Made by a program: the position numbers and the translations under genes. The notes beneath the pieces were generated by a model. That model worked only from the letters and a program-made list of their open reading frames with translations. It ran no database searches and was not told the origin of the DNA. A stretch of 64,000 nucleotides of DNA from JAYRSJ01 sp041920215. GTDB taxonomy: Bacteria > Pseudomonadota > Gammaproteobacteria > Burkholderiales > Burkholderiaceae_C. The stretch lies in contig JAYRSJ010000003.1 in the NCBI GenBank assembly GCA_041920215.1, forward strand, positions 124,001-188,000, read 5' to 3'. This document shows, piece by piece, positions 45,527-56,727 of this stretch; position 1 is the first letter of the stretch; each line of letters starts with the position of its first letter.

Positions 45527-45615
45527 GCCCAAAGCCCGACAAACTCACCGGGGTTAACCCGGACTTCTCTGTCCAAGCCCTGTCCGCCCGGCAGGAAGAA
45601 AGAAAGGCCTCCCCC

Positions 45616-46218
45616 ATGCCCTGCTATGCGATCGACGGCGTGATCCCCGTGGTCCACCCCAGTGCCCATGTGCATCCGACGGCGGTGCTGATCGGCGATG
45701 TGCAGATCGGTCCCGACTGCTATATCGGCCCCTGCGCTTCGCTGCGCGCCGACTTCGGCCGCATCGTCATCGAGGCCGGCGCCAATGTGCAGGACAGCTG
45801 TGTCGTGCACGGCTTTCCCGGCTCGGAAACCCGGGTCGAGCGCAACGGCCATATCGGCCATGGCGCGGTGCTGCATGGCTGCGTCGTGCGCCACGACGCT
45901 CTGGTGGGCATGAATGCGGTGGTGATGGACGAGGCCGAGGTGGGCGCCTACAGCATCGTCGCCGCCTGCGCCTTTGTGCGCGCCGGCCTGAAGCTGCCCG
46001 AGAAGTCGCTGATCGCCGGCCTGCCGGCCAAGGTGATGCGGCCGCTCAGCGAGGACGAGCTGCGCTGGAAGCTGGAGGGCACGCAGACCTATCAGCAGCT
46101 GGCGCAGCGCTGCCGGGACAGCCTGGTCGAATGCCAGCCGCTGGCGCAGGCCGAGGCCGGGCGCCCGTCGCTGCCCGCGCTGGCGCTGAAGACTCTGGTG
46201 GCCGCCAAGCGCGAGTAG
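45616..46218 (+). CDS. paaY: PaaY-like thioesterase, gamma-carbonic-anhydrase fold
   Basis: A 200-residue left-handed beta-helix protein with hexapeptide repeats. Metal ligands expected for gamma-carbonic anhydrases are present: His in VVHGFPGSE and the HIGHGAVLHGC pair. In phenylacetate clusters PaaY is a thioesterase for 2-hydroxycyclohepta-1,4,6-triene-1-formyl-CoA, a dead-end product. Divergent from paaG across the predicted PaaR operator, so probably under the same control. The alternative is an ordinary carbonic anhydrase; context argues against it. Confidence 0.88.
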   Translation: MPCYAIDGVIPVVHPSAHVHPTAVLIGDVQIGPDCYIGPCASLRADFGRIVIEAGANVQDSCVVHGFPGSETRVERNGHIGHGAVLHGCVVRHDALVGMNAVVMDEAEVGAYSIVAACAFVRAGLKLPEKSLIAGLPAKVMRPLSEDELRWKLEGTQTYQQLAQRCRDSLVECQPLAQAEAGRPSLPALALKTLVAAKRE

Positions 46219-46313
46219 GCCTCGCAATCCGTCGCCCGGCGTCTTGATATGGAGCAAACCACTAGCGCCCTGGCCGGCACAAGGCCGGGACCCAGCGGGC
46301 ACAATGGGCCACC

Positions 46314-47450
46314 ATGACGGACCGTGTGATTCCCCTCGTCGATGCGCGCCCGCGCGGCCTGCGCCCCCTGGTGCCGGCTGACGCCGAGGCGCTGGCGCCC
46401 AGCGGCCTGCTGTCCGACGCGCTGGGGCGGCCGCTGCGCGATCTGCGCATCTCGGTGACCGACCGCTGCAATTTCCGCTGCAGCTACTGCATGCCCAAGG
46501 AGCAGTTCGATCACTACCACGCCTTCCTGCCACAGGCCGAACTGCTGAGCTTCGAGGAGATCAGCCGGCTGGCGCGCCTGTTCGTCGCCCACGGCGTGCA
46601 AAAACTGCGCCTGACCGGCGGCGAGCCGCTGCTGCGCCGCCATCTGGAGCGCCTGATCGAGATGCTGGCCGCCCTGCGTACACCCGAGGGCGCGCCGCTG
46701 GACCTCACGCTGACCACCAATGGCTCGCTGCTGGCCAAGAAGGCCCGCGCCCTGAAGGCAGCGGGCCTGCAGCGGGTGACGGTGAGCCTGGACGCGCTGG
46801 ACGATGCGGTGTTCCAGCGCATGAACGATGTGGGTTTCCCGGTCGGCGAGGTGCTGGCCGGCATCGAGGCCGCGCTGGACGCCGGCCTCGGACCGATCAA
46901 GATCAATATGGTGGTCAAGCGCGGCGTCAACGAGGACCAGATCCTGCCGATGGCCTGCCATTTCCGCGAGCACTACGGCGGCCGCCTGGTGCTGCGCTTC
47001 ATCGAATACATGGATGTGGGCGCCAGCAATGGCTGGCGCATGGACGAGGTGCTGCCCTCGCGCGAGCTGCTGGCGCTGCTGCAAAGCGAGTTCGAGCTGC
47101 GCCCGCTGCAGGCCAGTGCCCCCGGCGAGACGGCCGAGCGCTGGGCCTATGCCGATGGCCGCGGCGAGATCGGCCTGATCTCCAGCGTCACCCAGGCCTT
47201 CTGCGGCGACTGCAACCGTGCCCGCCTCTCGACCGAGGGCCAGCTCTACACCTGCTTGTTCGCCCACCAGGGTCACGATCTGCGCGCCCTCTTGCGCGAG
47301 GGGCATTCGGACGGGCAGATCAGCGCCGCGCTGGGCCAGCTCTGGGGCCAGCGCAGCGACCGCTATTCGCAGCTGCGCAGCGCCGCCAGCAGCGCCGCGC
47401 CGGCGCCGGCCGGTGCACGTCGCATCGAGATGCATTACATAGGGGGCTAG
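46314..47450 (+). CDS. moaA: GTP 3',8-cyclase MoaA
   Basis: A 378-residue radical SAM enzyme making 3',8-cyclo-GTP for molybdopterin. The N-terminal cluster motif is SVTDRCNFRCSYCMPKEQF, the C-terminal one FCGDCNRARLSTEGQLYTCLF, and the chain ends with the required Gly-Gly (HYIGG). A ~25-residue insertion rich in Ala and Pro precedes the last residues. A stand-alone start at 46314 puts a leader before the radical SAM core. First gene of a run moaA-47454-mobA-GNAT-moeA. Confidence 0.95.
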   Translation: MTDRVIPLVDARPRGLRPLVPADAEALAPSGLLSDALGRPLRDLRISVTDRCNFRCSYCMPKEQFDHYHAFLPQAELLSFEEISRLARLFVAHGVQKLRLTGGEPLLRRHLERLIEMLAALRTPEGAPLDLTLTTNGSLLAKKARALKAAGLQRVTVSLDALDDAVFQRMNDVGFPVGEVLAGIEAALDAGLGPIKINMVVKRGVNEDQILPMACHFREHYGGRLVLRFIEYMDVGASNGWRMDEVLPSRELLALLQSEFELRPLQASAPGETAERWAYADGRGEIGLISSVTQAFCGDCNRARLSTEGQLYTCLFAHQGHDLRALLREGHSDGQISAALGQLWGQRSDRYSQLRSAASSAAPAPAGARRIEMHYIGG

Positions 47451-47453
47451 ACC

Positions 47454-47840
47454 ATGGTGGTGGCAAACGGTGGAACAGGCAGCCCAGCGCCCGCCCAGCT
47501 GCAAGCTGCGCTGACGCAATGGTTCGATGCCCGGCTCAAGCGACGCCTGGCCTGGGCCCTGGCTGCCAGCTTTGCCCTGCCCTGGCTGGCCGGCGAGTTC
47601 GCCAAGCAGTTCGTGCAGCCCGGCCTGCACAACGATGCGCAGCGCGGCCAGCTGCTGATCGATTTCATCGTGATCGGCACCATCGTCTTTGCACTGACCC
47701 TGGTGCTGACCTGGCTGATCGGCAGCTGGGTGACCGCGGTGATGAAGGGTCCCCAGATCGAGGGCGACGCCTTTCCTGCCGATGCAGCCGGCGGCTTCGC
47801 CGCGGGCGGGCCAGCCAGCGATCCGCGCGATGAGGCCTGA
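47454..47840 (+). CDS. Small two-helix membrane protein, unrecognised
   Basis: A 128-residue protein with two predicted membrane helices: RLAWALAASFALPWLAGEF (about residues 32-50) and LIDFIVIGTIVFALTLVLTWLIGSW (about 69-93). The tail is Gly/Ala/Pro-rich and acidic. I recognise no family. It begins four bases after moaA and overlaps mobA by 11 bases, so it should be cotranscribed with the cofactor genes, though a direct role is not implied by anything visible. Confidence 0.65.
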   Translation: MVVANGGTGSPAPAQLQAALTQWFDARLKRRLAWALAASFALPWLAGEFAKQFVQPGLHNDAQRGQLLIDFIVIGTIVFALTLVLTWLIGSWVTAVMKGPQIEGDAFPADAAGGFAAGGPASDPRDEA

Positions 47841-48417
47841 GCAAATCACCGGCCTGGTGCTGGCCGGCGGCCGCGGCAGCCGCATGGGCGGCGTCGACAA
47901 GGGGCTGCAGCTGCTGCAGGGCCGGCCCCTGGTGGCCCATGTGCTGGAGCGGCTCGCACCCCAGGTCGGCGCGCTGATGATCAATGCCAACCGCAGCCTG
48001 GACGCCTATAGCGCCTACGGCCATCCGGTGCTGAGCGACGCCGACGACAGCTTCAGCGGTCCGCTGGCCGGCATGCTGGCCGGGCTGCGGGCGATGCAGA
48101 CCGACTGGCTGCTCGCCGTGCCCTGCGACTCGCCGCGGCTGCCGCTGGATCTGGCGGCGCGGCTGTCTGCCGACATCGGCGCAGCCCGCCTGGCCCTGCC
48201 GCTGCAGAGCGGTCGCCTGCAGCCGGTGTTCTGCCTGCTGCACCGCAGCCTGGCGCCAGCGCTGGAAGCGTATCTGCAAGCAGGTGGCCGCAAGCTGGAG
48301 AGCTGGATGTGCGCGCAGCCGCATCGTCAGCAAAGCTTCGCTGCGCCCGGCGATGAACTGGCCTTCTTCAACGCCAACACCCTGGCCGAGCTGCAGCAGC
48401 TGGAGGGCGCCGCATGA
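47830..48417 (+). CDS. mobA: Molybdenum cofactor guanylyltransferase MobA
   Basis: A 195-residue enzyme that attaches GMP to molybdopterin. The nucleotide-binding start TGLVLAGGRGSRMGGVDKGLQ is classical, and the second motif is LAVPCDSPRLPLDLA. I chose ATG 47830 (MRPEQITG), which overlaps the preceding gene by 11 bases and gives the family length; the open frame begins at 47782. Its presence implies the bis-MGD form of the cofactor used by enzymes such as formate dehydrogenase and nitrate reductase. Confidence 0.94.
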   Translation: MRPEQITGLVLAGGRGSRMGGVDKGLQLLQGRPLVAHVLERLAPQVGALMINANRSLDAYSAYGHPVLSDADDSFSGPLAGMLAGLRAMQTDWLLAVPCDSPRLPLDLAARLSADIGAARLALPLQSGRLQPVFCLLHRSLAPALEAYLQAGGRKLESWMCAQPHRQQSFAAPGDELAFFNANTLAELQQLEGAA

Positions 48418-48974
48418 ACGCCGGCCTGCCGCTGGCCCTGCCCGCCGGCTGCCAGATCCGCCTGATGCAGGCCGAGGATCTGGACGCCTACAAGGCCTTG
48501 CGCGATGCGATGCTGGGCCGTCATGACGACGCCTTCACCTCCGATGCCGCCACCGAGCGCGAGCGCAGCGCCGACAGCTACCGCAGCCGCCTGACCCTGG
48601 GCAATGGCGGCCACACCCTGTTCACCCTGCTGGCCTGGCGCGACGGCCGCCTGGTGGGCGCAGTGACCTGCGAGCGCGAGTCGCGCGCCAAGGTCGCCCA
48701 TATCGCCCATCTGATCGGCATGATGGTGGCCGACGACTGCCAGCGCCTGGGCCTGGGGGCAGCGCTGCTGCAGGCCGCGCTGCAGCTGCTGCGCGCCGAC
48801 GACACGCTGCAGCAGGTGCTGCTCAGCGTCACCCACAGCAATGGCGCGGCGCTGCGGCTCTACCGCCGCCATGGTTTTGAACTCTATGGCCAGCTCAGCC
48901 AGGCCCTGCGCCTGGCCGACGGCCGCTACCTCGACAAGGACCTGATGCGCTGCCTGCTGCGCCCCGCCCGCTGA
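48414..48974 (+). CDS. GNAT-family N-acetyltransferase
   Basis: A 186-residue GNAT protein. The acetyl-CoA binding segment is IGMMVADDCQRLGLGAALLQAAL, with LSVTHSNGAALRLYRRHGF later. It overlaps mobA by four bases and moeA by one, so it is embedded in the cofactor operon. The acetyl acceptor is unknown; cofactor genes do not normally need one. Confidence 0.87.
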   Translation: MNAGLPLALPAGCQIRLMQAEDLDAYKALRDAMLGRHDDAFTSDAATERERSADSYRSRLTLGNGGHTLFTLLAWRDGRLVGAVTCERESRAKVAHIAHLIGMMVADDCQRLGLGAALLQAALQLLRADDTLQQVLLSVTHSNGAALRLYRRHGFELYGQLSQALRLADGRYLDKDLMRCLLRPAR

Positions 48975-50356
48975 TGACCAAGCCCCATCCGAACGCCACC
49001 GCCCCCGGCAGCCCCCCGCTCGACGAGATCGCGTCCTGCCTGGCCGGTTACGACCCCCAGGCCCTGCGGGTCGATCTGGCCCAGGACTTCATCGCCCGCA
49101 TGCTGCCCCAGCCCGCGCTGCTGGAGCGCCTGGCGCTGCGCAGCGCGCTGGGTCGGGTGCTGGCGGCCGATATCGTCTCGCCGCTGGATGTGCCGGCCGC
49201 CGACAACTCGGCGATGGACGGCTATGCGCTGCGCGGCAGCGAACTGCGCCCCGAGGGTGACACCGTGCTGCAGGTGGCCGGCCTGGGCCTGGCCGGCGCT
49301 GCGGCGGCGCAAGACCTGGCCCCCGGCCAGTGCCTGCGCATCATGACCGGCGCGCTGATGCCTGCCGGCCTGGACACCGTGGTGCCGCAGGAGTTCACCC
49401 GGCTGGACGCGGCCGGCCGCGTCGTGATCCCGGCCGGCCGGGTGCGCCCGGGTGACAACCGCCGCCTGGCCGGCGAAGACCTGGCCCGCGGCCAGGTGGC
49501 GCTGGCCGCGGGCCGTCTGCTGCGCCCAGCCGATATCGGCCTGATCGCCTCGCTGGGCCAGCCCGAGGTGATGGTGCGGCGCAAGCTGCGCGTGGCCATA
49601 CTCTCCACCGGCGATGAGCTCTGCTCGCTGGGCGAGCCGCTGCGTCCCGGCTGCGTCTACGACAGCAACCGCTACACCTTGTGGGCCCTCTTGAGCCAGC
49701 TGGGCTTTGTCGAGGTGCTGGACCTGGGCGTGGTACGCGACGATCCGGCGGCGCTGCGCGAGGCCTTCAGCCAGGCCGCCGCCAGCGCCGACGCCATCAT
49801 CAGCTCGGGCGGAGTCAGTGTCGGCGAGGCCGATCACACCAAGAAGATCATGGCCGAGCTGGGCGAGGTGCTGTTCTGGAAGATCGCGATGCGGCCCGGC
49901 CGGCCGCTGGCCATCGGCCGCCTGCCGGCCGATTTTCATGACCGCCGGCTGCCGGCCGATTCGCCTGACCGCCGCCTGCCGGCCGGTTCACAGGGCCGCA
50001 GCGCGGTGCTGTTCGGCCTGCCCGGCAACCCGGTGGCGGTGATGGTGACCTTCTACGCCTTTGTGCGCGAGGCGCTGCGCCAGATGGCCGGCGCCAGCGC
50101 CCAGCCCCAGCCGCGGTTGCGCGCCATCAGCCTGCAGGCCCTGCGCAAGAAGCCGGGCCGCAGCGAGTATCAGCGCGGCCTGCTGAGCCTGGGCGCCGAC
50201 GGGCGCTGGCAGGTGGCCATCACCGGCAACCAGGGCTCGGGCATCCTGTCCAGCATGAGCCAGGCCCATGGCCTGGTGGTGCTGGGCCATGAGCAGGGCG
50301 ATGTCGCGGCCGGCGACGAGGTCGAGGTGCTGCTGTTCGAGGCGCTCAACAGCTGA
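48974..50356 (+). CDS. moeA: Molybdopterin molybdenumtransferase MoeA
   Basis: A 460-residue MoeA that inserts molybdate into molybdopterin-AMP. Motifs: PAADNSAMDGYAL, GDNRRLAGEDL, and VSVGEADHTKKIM. Unusual here is a 27-residue stretch of three 9-residue repeats between RPLAIGR and VLFGLPGNPV (separate entry). The conserved parts on either side are intact, so the protein is probably functional with an enlarged surface loop. It overlaps the GNAT stop by one base (TGATG). Confidence 0.94.
   Translation: MTKPHPNATAPGSPPLDEIASCLAGYDPQALRVDLAQDFIARMLPQPALLERLALRSALGRVLAADIVSPLDVPAADNSAMDGYALRGSELRPEGDTVLQVAGLGLAGAAAAQDLAPGQCLRIMTGALMPAGLDTVVPQEFTRLDAAGRVVIPAGRVRPGDNRRLAGEDLARGQVALAAGRLLRPADIGLIASLGQPEVMVRRKLRVAILSTGDELCSLGEPLRPGCVYDSNRYTLWALLSQLGFVEVLDLGVVRDDPAALREAFSQAAASADAIISSGGVSVGEADHTKKIMAELGEVLFWKIAMRPGRPLAIGRLPADFHDRRLPADSPDRRLPAGSQGRSAVLFGLPGNPVAVMVTFYAFVREALRQMAGASAQPQPRLRAISLQALRKKPGRSEYQRGLLSLGADGRWQVAITGNQGSGILSSMSQAHGLVVLGHEQGDVAAGDEVEVLLFEALNS
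49916..49996 (+). repeat. Three 27-bp in-frame tandem repeats inside moeA
   Basis: Units at 49916-49942, 49943-49969 and 49970-49996 encode GRLPADFHD, RRLPADSPD and RRLPAGSQG. The core CTGCCGGCCG is shared by all three, with drift towards the ends. The array sits between conserved MoeA motifs, so the copy number may vary among strains without breaking the frame. Confidence 0.85.
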
Positions 50357-50369
50357 GGTAGTGGCGCGC

Positions 50370-50636
50370 ATGAGAACCCTGTTCGCGGTCTTCGTCCCCA
50401 CCCTGCTGCATCTACTGCTGATCGCGGTGGCGATCTGGGGGCCGGGCAGCGGCGGCGGCAGCTTCATGCCGCTGGCCACGCTGCTGCTCAGCCTGGCGGT
50501 CGTGCCCCTGCTCACGCTCTGGCTGTGGCTGCGCGCGCGCTCGGCCCGGCCCTGGCCGGGCCTGGTGCTCAGCGCCCATCTGATCGTGCTGGTCTTCCCC
50601 GTCACGATGATGGTGCTGGGGCAGGTGCTGCGCTGA
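50370..50636 (+). CDS. Small membrane protein of 88 residues, unrecognised
   Basis: Three hydrophobic segments make up most of the chain: LFAVFVPTLLHLLLIAVAIW, MPLATLLLSLAVVPLLTLWLWL and LVLSAHLIVLVFPVTMMVLG. Starts 13 bases after moeA. Not MoaD: no ubiquitin-like fold or Gly-Gly end. Function unknown. A hairpin at 50644-50665 closes the transcript. Confidence 0.6.
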   Translation: MRTLFAVFVPTLLHLLLIAVAIWGPGSGGGSFMPLATLLLSLAVVPLLTLWLWLRARSARPWPGLVLSAHLIVLVFPVTMMVLGQVLR

Positions 50637-50643
50637 GGCGGCC

Positions 50644-50665
50644 GGGCAAGCCCGCTGGCTTGCCC
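50644..50665. terminator. Hairpin between convergent small membrane gene and clpB
   Basis: A perfect 9-bp stem GGGCAAGCC/GGCTTGCCC with a CGCT loop lies in the 40-bp gap between two converging genes. No T-run follows in either direction, so it may act with Rho or as a bidirectional block rather than as a classical intrinsic terminator. Confidence 0.5.
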
Positions 50666-50676
50666 TCGGCCCGGCT

Positions 50677-53274
<2,598 letters not shown>

Positions 53275-53299
53275 GGGATGAATCCTCCGAATGGCGAGC

Positions 53300-53327
53300 A
53301 AGTGGCGCTGCTGCCGGCGATTTCAAG
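53300..53327 (-). promoter_or_regulatory. Sigma-32 (heat-shock) promoter for clpB
   Basis: The minus strand has CTTGAAA (53321-53327), a perfect sigma-32 -35 element, then 13 bases, then CGCCACTT (53300-53307), which fits the -10 consensus CCCCATnT at five positions. It lies in the 69-bp gap between crcB and clpB, 26 bases before the clpB start at 53274, leaving a short leader with the ribosome site. Confidence 0.75.
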
Positions 53328-53343
53328 CCTTGGGCATGCGGGC

Positions 53344-53730
53344 TCAGCTGACGCAGATCAAGTCCATCAGTTTCAGGCCCAGCATCGCCGCCCCCAGCGC
53401 GCCCAGCACATGGGCCGCGCTGTGCGCCAGCGCCAGGCCGAAGGCACCGCGCTGCAGCAGGCTCAGCGCCTCGCCGGAGAAGGCCGAAAAGGTGGTGAGC
53501 CCGCCCAGAAAGCCAGTCACCAGCAGCAGCTTGAGCAGCTCATGCGGCTGGCGACCGAACCAGGACAGGGCCATGCCGATCAGCAGCCCACCCAGCAGAT
53601 TGACCGCCAGCGTGCCCAGCGGAAAGCCGGCCGGCCAGGCGCTGTTGAGCCAGACGCCGGCGCGCCAGCGCAGCAGCGCGCCGGCCGCCGCGCCCAGGCC
53701 CACCGCCGAGGCCTGCAGCGCCGCGCTCAT
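53344..53730 (-). CDS. crcB: Fluoride ion channel CrcB/Fluc
   Basis: A 128-residue four-helix membrane protein that exports fluoride as a dimer. Family motifs: GAAAGALLRW, GTLAVNLLGGLLIGM, and GFLGGLTTFSAFSGEAL, the last carrying the TTFSxF signature. It overlaps moaE by four bases at its start. No fluoride riboswitch is apparent; the gene is not the first in its unit. Confidence 0.93.
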   Translation of the reverse strand: MSAALQASAVGLGAAAGALLRWRAGVWLNSAWPAGFPLGTLAVNLLGGLLIGMALSWFGRQPHELLKLLLVTGFLGGLTTFSAFSGEALSLLQRGAFGLALAHSAAHVLGALGAAMLGLKLMDLICVS

Positions 53731-54254
53731 CTTCCGGCCAGGCCGGCATTGCCGGCCGCGGCCACACCCCAGCGGGCCAGCGCCGCATCATCGGCCAGCC
53801 GGGCATCGACCCAGCGCGCGCCATCGGGACCATGCTCCTTCTTCCAGAACGGGGCCTGGGTCTTCAGATAGTCCATCAGGAATTCGCAGGCCTGGAAGGC
53901 CTGTCCGCGGTGTGCGCTGGCCACCAGCACCAGCACGATCTGGGCCCGTGGCGCCAGCGGACCGACCCGATGGATGACCCGGGCGGCGCGGATGTCGAAG
54001 CGCCGGAAGGCCTCGTCGACCATGGCCTCGATGGCCGCCTCGGTCATGCCAGGGTAATGCTCCAGCTCCATGCAGTGGATGGCCTGGCCCTCGCTGGCCT
54101 CGCGCACCGTGCCGACGAAGCTGACCACCGCGCCGACCCCGCCATCGGCAGCCGACAGCGCACGCACCTCGGCACCGAGGTCGAAATCCTCGATCTGGAT
54201 GCGGACGCGGGCGGGTGACGAGGCGGGGGCTGGGGCGGCGGACATGGACGGCAT
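53727..54254 (-). CDS. moaE: Molybdopterin synthase catalytic subunit MoaE
   Basis: A 175-residue MoaE. AVVSFVGTVREASEG, ELEHYPGMTEAAIEAM, and the lysine-bearing LMDYLKTQAPFWKKE are typical; the paired lysines bind the cofactor precursor and MoaD tail. The N-terminus has a short Pro/Ala leader. ATG 54254 or 54245 are both possible. The upstream small subunit moaD, usually adjacent, is absent: the next gene upstream is divergent. Downstream crcB overlaps by four bases. Confidence 0.92.
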   Translation of the reverse strand: MPSMSAAPAPASSPARVRIQIEDFDLGAEVRALSAADGGVGAVVSFVGTVREASEGQAIHCMELEHYPGMTEAAIEAMVDEAFRRFDIRAARVIHRVGPLAPRAQIVLVLVASAHRGQAFQACEFLMDYLKTQAPFWKKEHGPDGARWVDARLADDAALARWGVAAAGNAGLAGR

Positions 54255-54419
54255 TGTGGCACCGCCGGCCGGGCCAGCGGGGCACGCCGCCGACGGCGGC
54301 CCTGGCCCGGAACGGCCCGCAGCTAGGGTCCAACCCGGGTTCTGCTTGTCCCTAGTATTCGTTACATTTTGCCCCCACCGCCTGGGAGGACGGCCACAAG
54401 AAGGCCGGGGTGGACGCGC

Positions 54420-56054
54420 ATGAACCTGAACCAGAATCCGCCAGGGCAAGCACCGACCGCTGCAGAGGCCGGCGCCGCGGTCTGGCTGGGCGTCGCCAGC
54501 TGCGCCGCGGCGAACACCCAGCCGGCGGACGCCGCCCAGCAGGTCGAGGCTTTGCTGGCCGCCGGCCGCGAGGCCATCGTCGCGGCCGGCTATCGCCAAG
54601 CCTACGCCATCTTCATGCAGGCCAGCCAGCTGGCCCATGAACAGGGTCTGGCGCAGGCCGAGGCCCGCGCGCTGGCCCAGCTGGCCTATGCCGCGGCCTG
54701 CCTGGGCCACAACGAGGAGGCGATCGAGACCGCGATGCTGGCCAGCCAGCTGGCCGAGCATGGCGCTGCGCCGCTGGTGCAGCTGACCAGCCTGAACTAT
54801 CTGGGCGTGGCACTGCTGTGGAACGGCAGCCATGGCGGTGCCGACGCCATCCTGGCCCAGGCCTCGACGCTGGCGCTGGAGGCCGCGCCGGACCAGGCCC
54901 AGCCGCTGTTCTGGCAGCCGCAGATCAACCGCTGCTTCAACGAGGCCTACCGCCAGATCGCGCTGCGCCATCTGGAGCAGCGCGCGGTACAGCCGGCACC
55001 GCTGCAGGCCCTGTTGGCCGGGCTGGAGCGCCAGGCCGCCGGCCGCCAGCCGGGCTCGCTGCTATTGCAGGGCCTGTGGCTGTGGCTGGACGCGGTCCGT
55101 CTGGCCTGGCAGGGCGACGCTGCCGCGGCCGGGGCTGCCTGCCGGGCCTACGCCGCGCATGCCCAGCGCATGCCCCAGGCCGGCCTGCTGCAGGCGATGC
55201 GCCATTGGCTGGAGGCCGAGCTGGCGCTGTGCGGCGGCGACTGGCAGGGCGCGCTGCTGGCCGCCCGCCAGATGAGCGCGCTGTGCGAGCGCATCGAGCT
55301 GCAGCCGCTGCTGCGCCTGGCCCTGCGCCTGTGCTGCGATGCCCATGAGCAGCTGGGCGAAGGCGCAGCCGCGCTGCGCGCGCTGCGCCAGCTGCAGCAG
55401 CAGGAGCACCGGCTGCGCCAGGTCAGCATGCAGCACCGCCACCAGGTAGCCGCACTGCGCCTGGAGCTGCGCCGGCAGCGCCAGGCAGTGGCCGATCTGA
55501 AACACGATACCGAGGCCCTGCAGCGCCTCAGCATGGAAGACCCGCTGACCGGCCTGGCCAACCGCCGCGGCCTGGAGCAGAGCCTGGAGCGCGCGCTGGC
55601 CGCCCTCAGGCTGCAGGGCCCCGAGGGCCTGAGCCTGTTCATCGCAGTGGTCGACGTCGACGAGTTCAAGCGGGTCAACGACCGCCATTCGCATGCGGTG
55701 GGCGACCAGGTGCTGCGCGAGCTGGCCGAGCTGTTCCGTCAGCATCTGCGCAGCCAGGACATCGCCGGCCGCTGGGGCGGCGACGAATTCGTGCTGGCCT
55801 TCTGGGCCGATGGCGAGGCCAGTGCGACCCAGGTGGCCGAGCGCCTGCTGGGGGCGGTCAGGCAGCGCGACTGGTCGCGCCTGGCCGCCGGACTGCGCTT
55901 GAGCATCAGTCTGGGGCTGAGCCAGGCCAGGCCCGGTGACGGGCTGGAAAGCCTGCTGCAGCGCGGCGACCAGGGCATGTATCTGAGCAAGCGCGAACGC
56001 AGCGGCCGGGCCAGCGACCGCGACAGCCCCGTCCTCAGCACGCCGGCAGACTGA
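54420..56054 (+). CDS. Diguanylate cyclase with N-terminal helical repeats
   Basis: A 544-residue cytosolic protein. Residues 1-340 are Ala/Leu-rich helical hairpins of TPR-like character, followed by a coiled coil (RQVSMQHRHQVAALRLEL). The C-terminal GGDEF domain has DPLTGLANRRGLEQ and an intact active site RWGGDEFVL near residue 452. The inhibitory I-site RxxD (RSQD) lies five residues before it, so product feedback should work. It should therefore make cyclic di-GMP, with the TPR part acting as sensor or docking platform. Divergent from moaE across about 165 bp. Confidence 0.9.
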   Translation: MNLNQNPPGQAPTAAEAGAAVWLGVASCAAANTQPADAAQQVEALLAAGREAIVAAGYRQAYAIFMQASQLAHEQGLAQAEARALAQLAYAAACLGHNEEAIETAMLASQLAEHGAAPLVQLTSLNYLGVALLWNGSHGGADAILAQASTLALEAAPDQAQPLFWQPQINRCFNEAYRQIALRHLEQRAVQPAPLQALLAGLERQAAGRQPGSLLLQGLWLWLDAVRLAWQGDAAAAGAACRAYAAHAQRMPQAGLLQAMRHWLEAELALCGGDWQGALLAARQMSALCERIELQPLLRLALRLCCDAHEQLGEGAAALRALRQLQQQEHRLRQVSMQHRHQVAALRLELRRQRQAVADLKHDTEALQRLSMEDPLTGLANRRGLEQSLERALAALRLQGPEGLSLFIAVVDVDEFKRVNDRHSHAVGDQVLRELAELFRQHLRSQDIAGRWGGDEFVLAFWADGEASATQVAERLLGAVRQRDWSRLAAGLRLSISLGLSQARPGDGLESLLQRGDQGMYLSKRERSGRASDRDSPVLSTPAD

Positions 56055-56178
56055 GGTCCGGCCGCCATCGGAAGAGCCATGGGTAAGCCCCAGGGTCGCG
56101 ATGATGCATTTCTGACAGCCGGCTCGCCCGCCGCTGGACTAGCATGCCTGCCATCGAACAATTAACCAGGAGACCGCG

Positions 56179-56727
56179 ATGGCCAGCCCCTTCCGCCCCG
56201 CGACCGAGTTGATGGTGCAGTACGCCCGCTACCACCGCGACCGCCGCAATATCGCCACCCATTTCGTCGGCATACCGCTGATCGTGTTCGCGATCGGCGT
56301 GCTGCTGGCCCGCGCCCAGTTCCAGCTGGGCGGCCTGGCCCTCAACGCCGCCTGGGTGCTCTGGGCCCTGAGCACGCTGTGGTATCTGAGCCGCGGCAAT
56401 CTGGCGCTGGGCGCAGCCACCGCGGCGCTCAATGGGCTGCTGATGGCCTTGGCCGAGCCGCTGGCCGCCGCGGCGGTCTCGACCGGCAGCTGGCTGGCCT
56501 GGGGTCTGGGCAGCTTCGTGCTGGGCTGGATCATCCAGTTCGTCGGCCATTACTACGAGGGCAGGAAGCCTGCCTTCGTCGACGATCTGGTGGGTCTGCT
56601 GGTCGGACCGATGTTCGTGGTCGGCGAGGCCTTGTTCGCGCTCGGCTGGGGCGGCGGGCTGCTGGCCGAAATCGAGCGCCAGGCCGGCCCCACCCATCTG
56701 CGCGATCTGACCCGGCCGGCGGCATGA
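56179..56727 (+). CDS. Mpo1/YGL010w-like (DUF962) membrane protein
   Basis: A 182-residue protein with about four membrane helices. MVQYARYHRDRRNIATHFVGIPLIVF and FVGHYYEGRKPAFVDDLVGLLVGPMF carry the conserved histidines of the family. The yeast member Mpo1 is an iron-dependent dioxygenase in alpha-oxidation of 2-hydroxy fatty acids; bacterial function is not established. It overlaps the next gene by four bases. Confidence 0.87.
   Translation: MASPFRPATELMVQYARYHRDRRNIATHFVGIPLIVFAIGVLLARAQFQLGGLALNAAWVLWALSTLWYLSRGNLALGAATAALNGLLMALAEPLAAAAVSTGSWLAWGLGSFVLGWIIQFVGHYYEGRKPAFVDDLVGLLVGPMFVVGEALFALGWGGGLLAEIERQAGPTHLRDLTRPAA

Noticed and set aside
50370..50636. moaD as the gene after moeA
   Set aside because: The 88 residues are nearly all membrane helix, and no Gly-Gly end is present.
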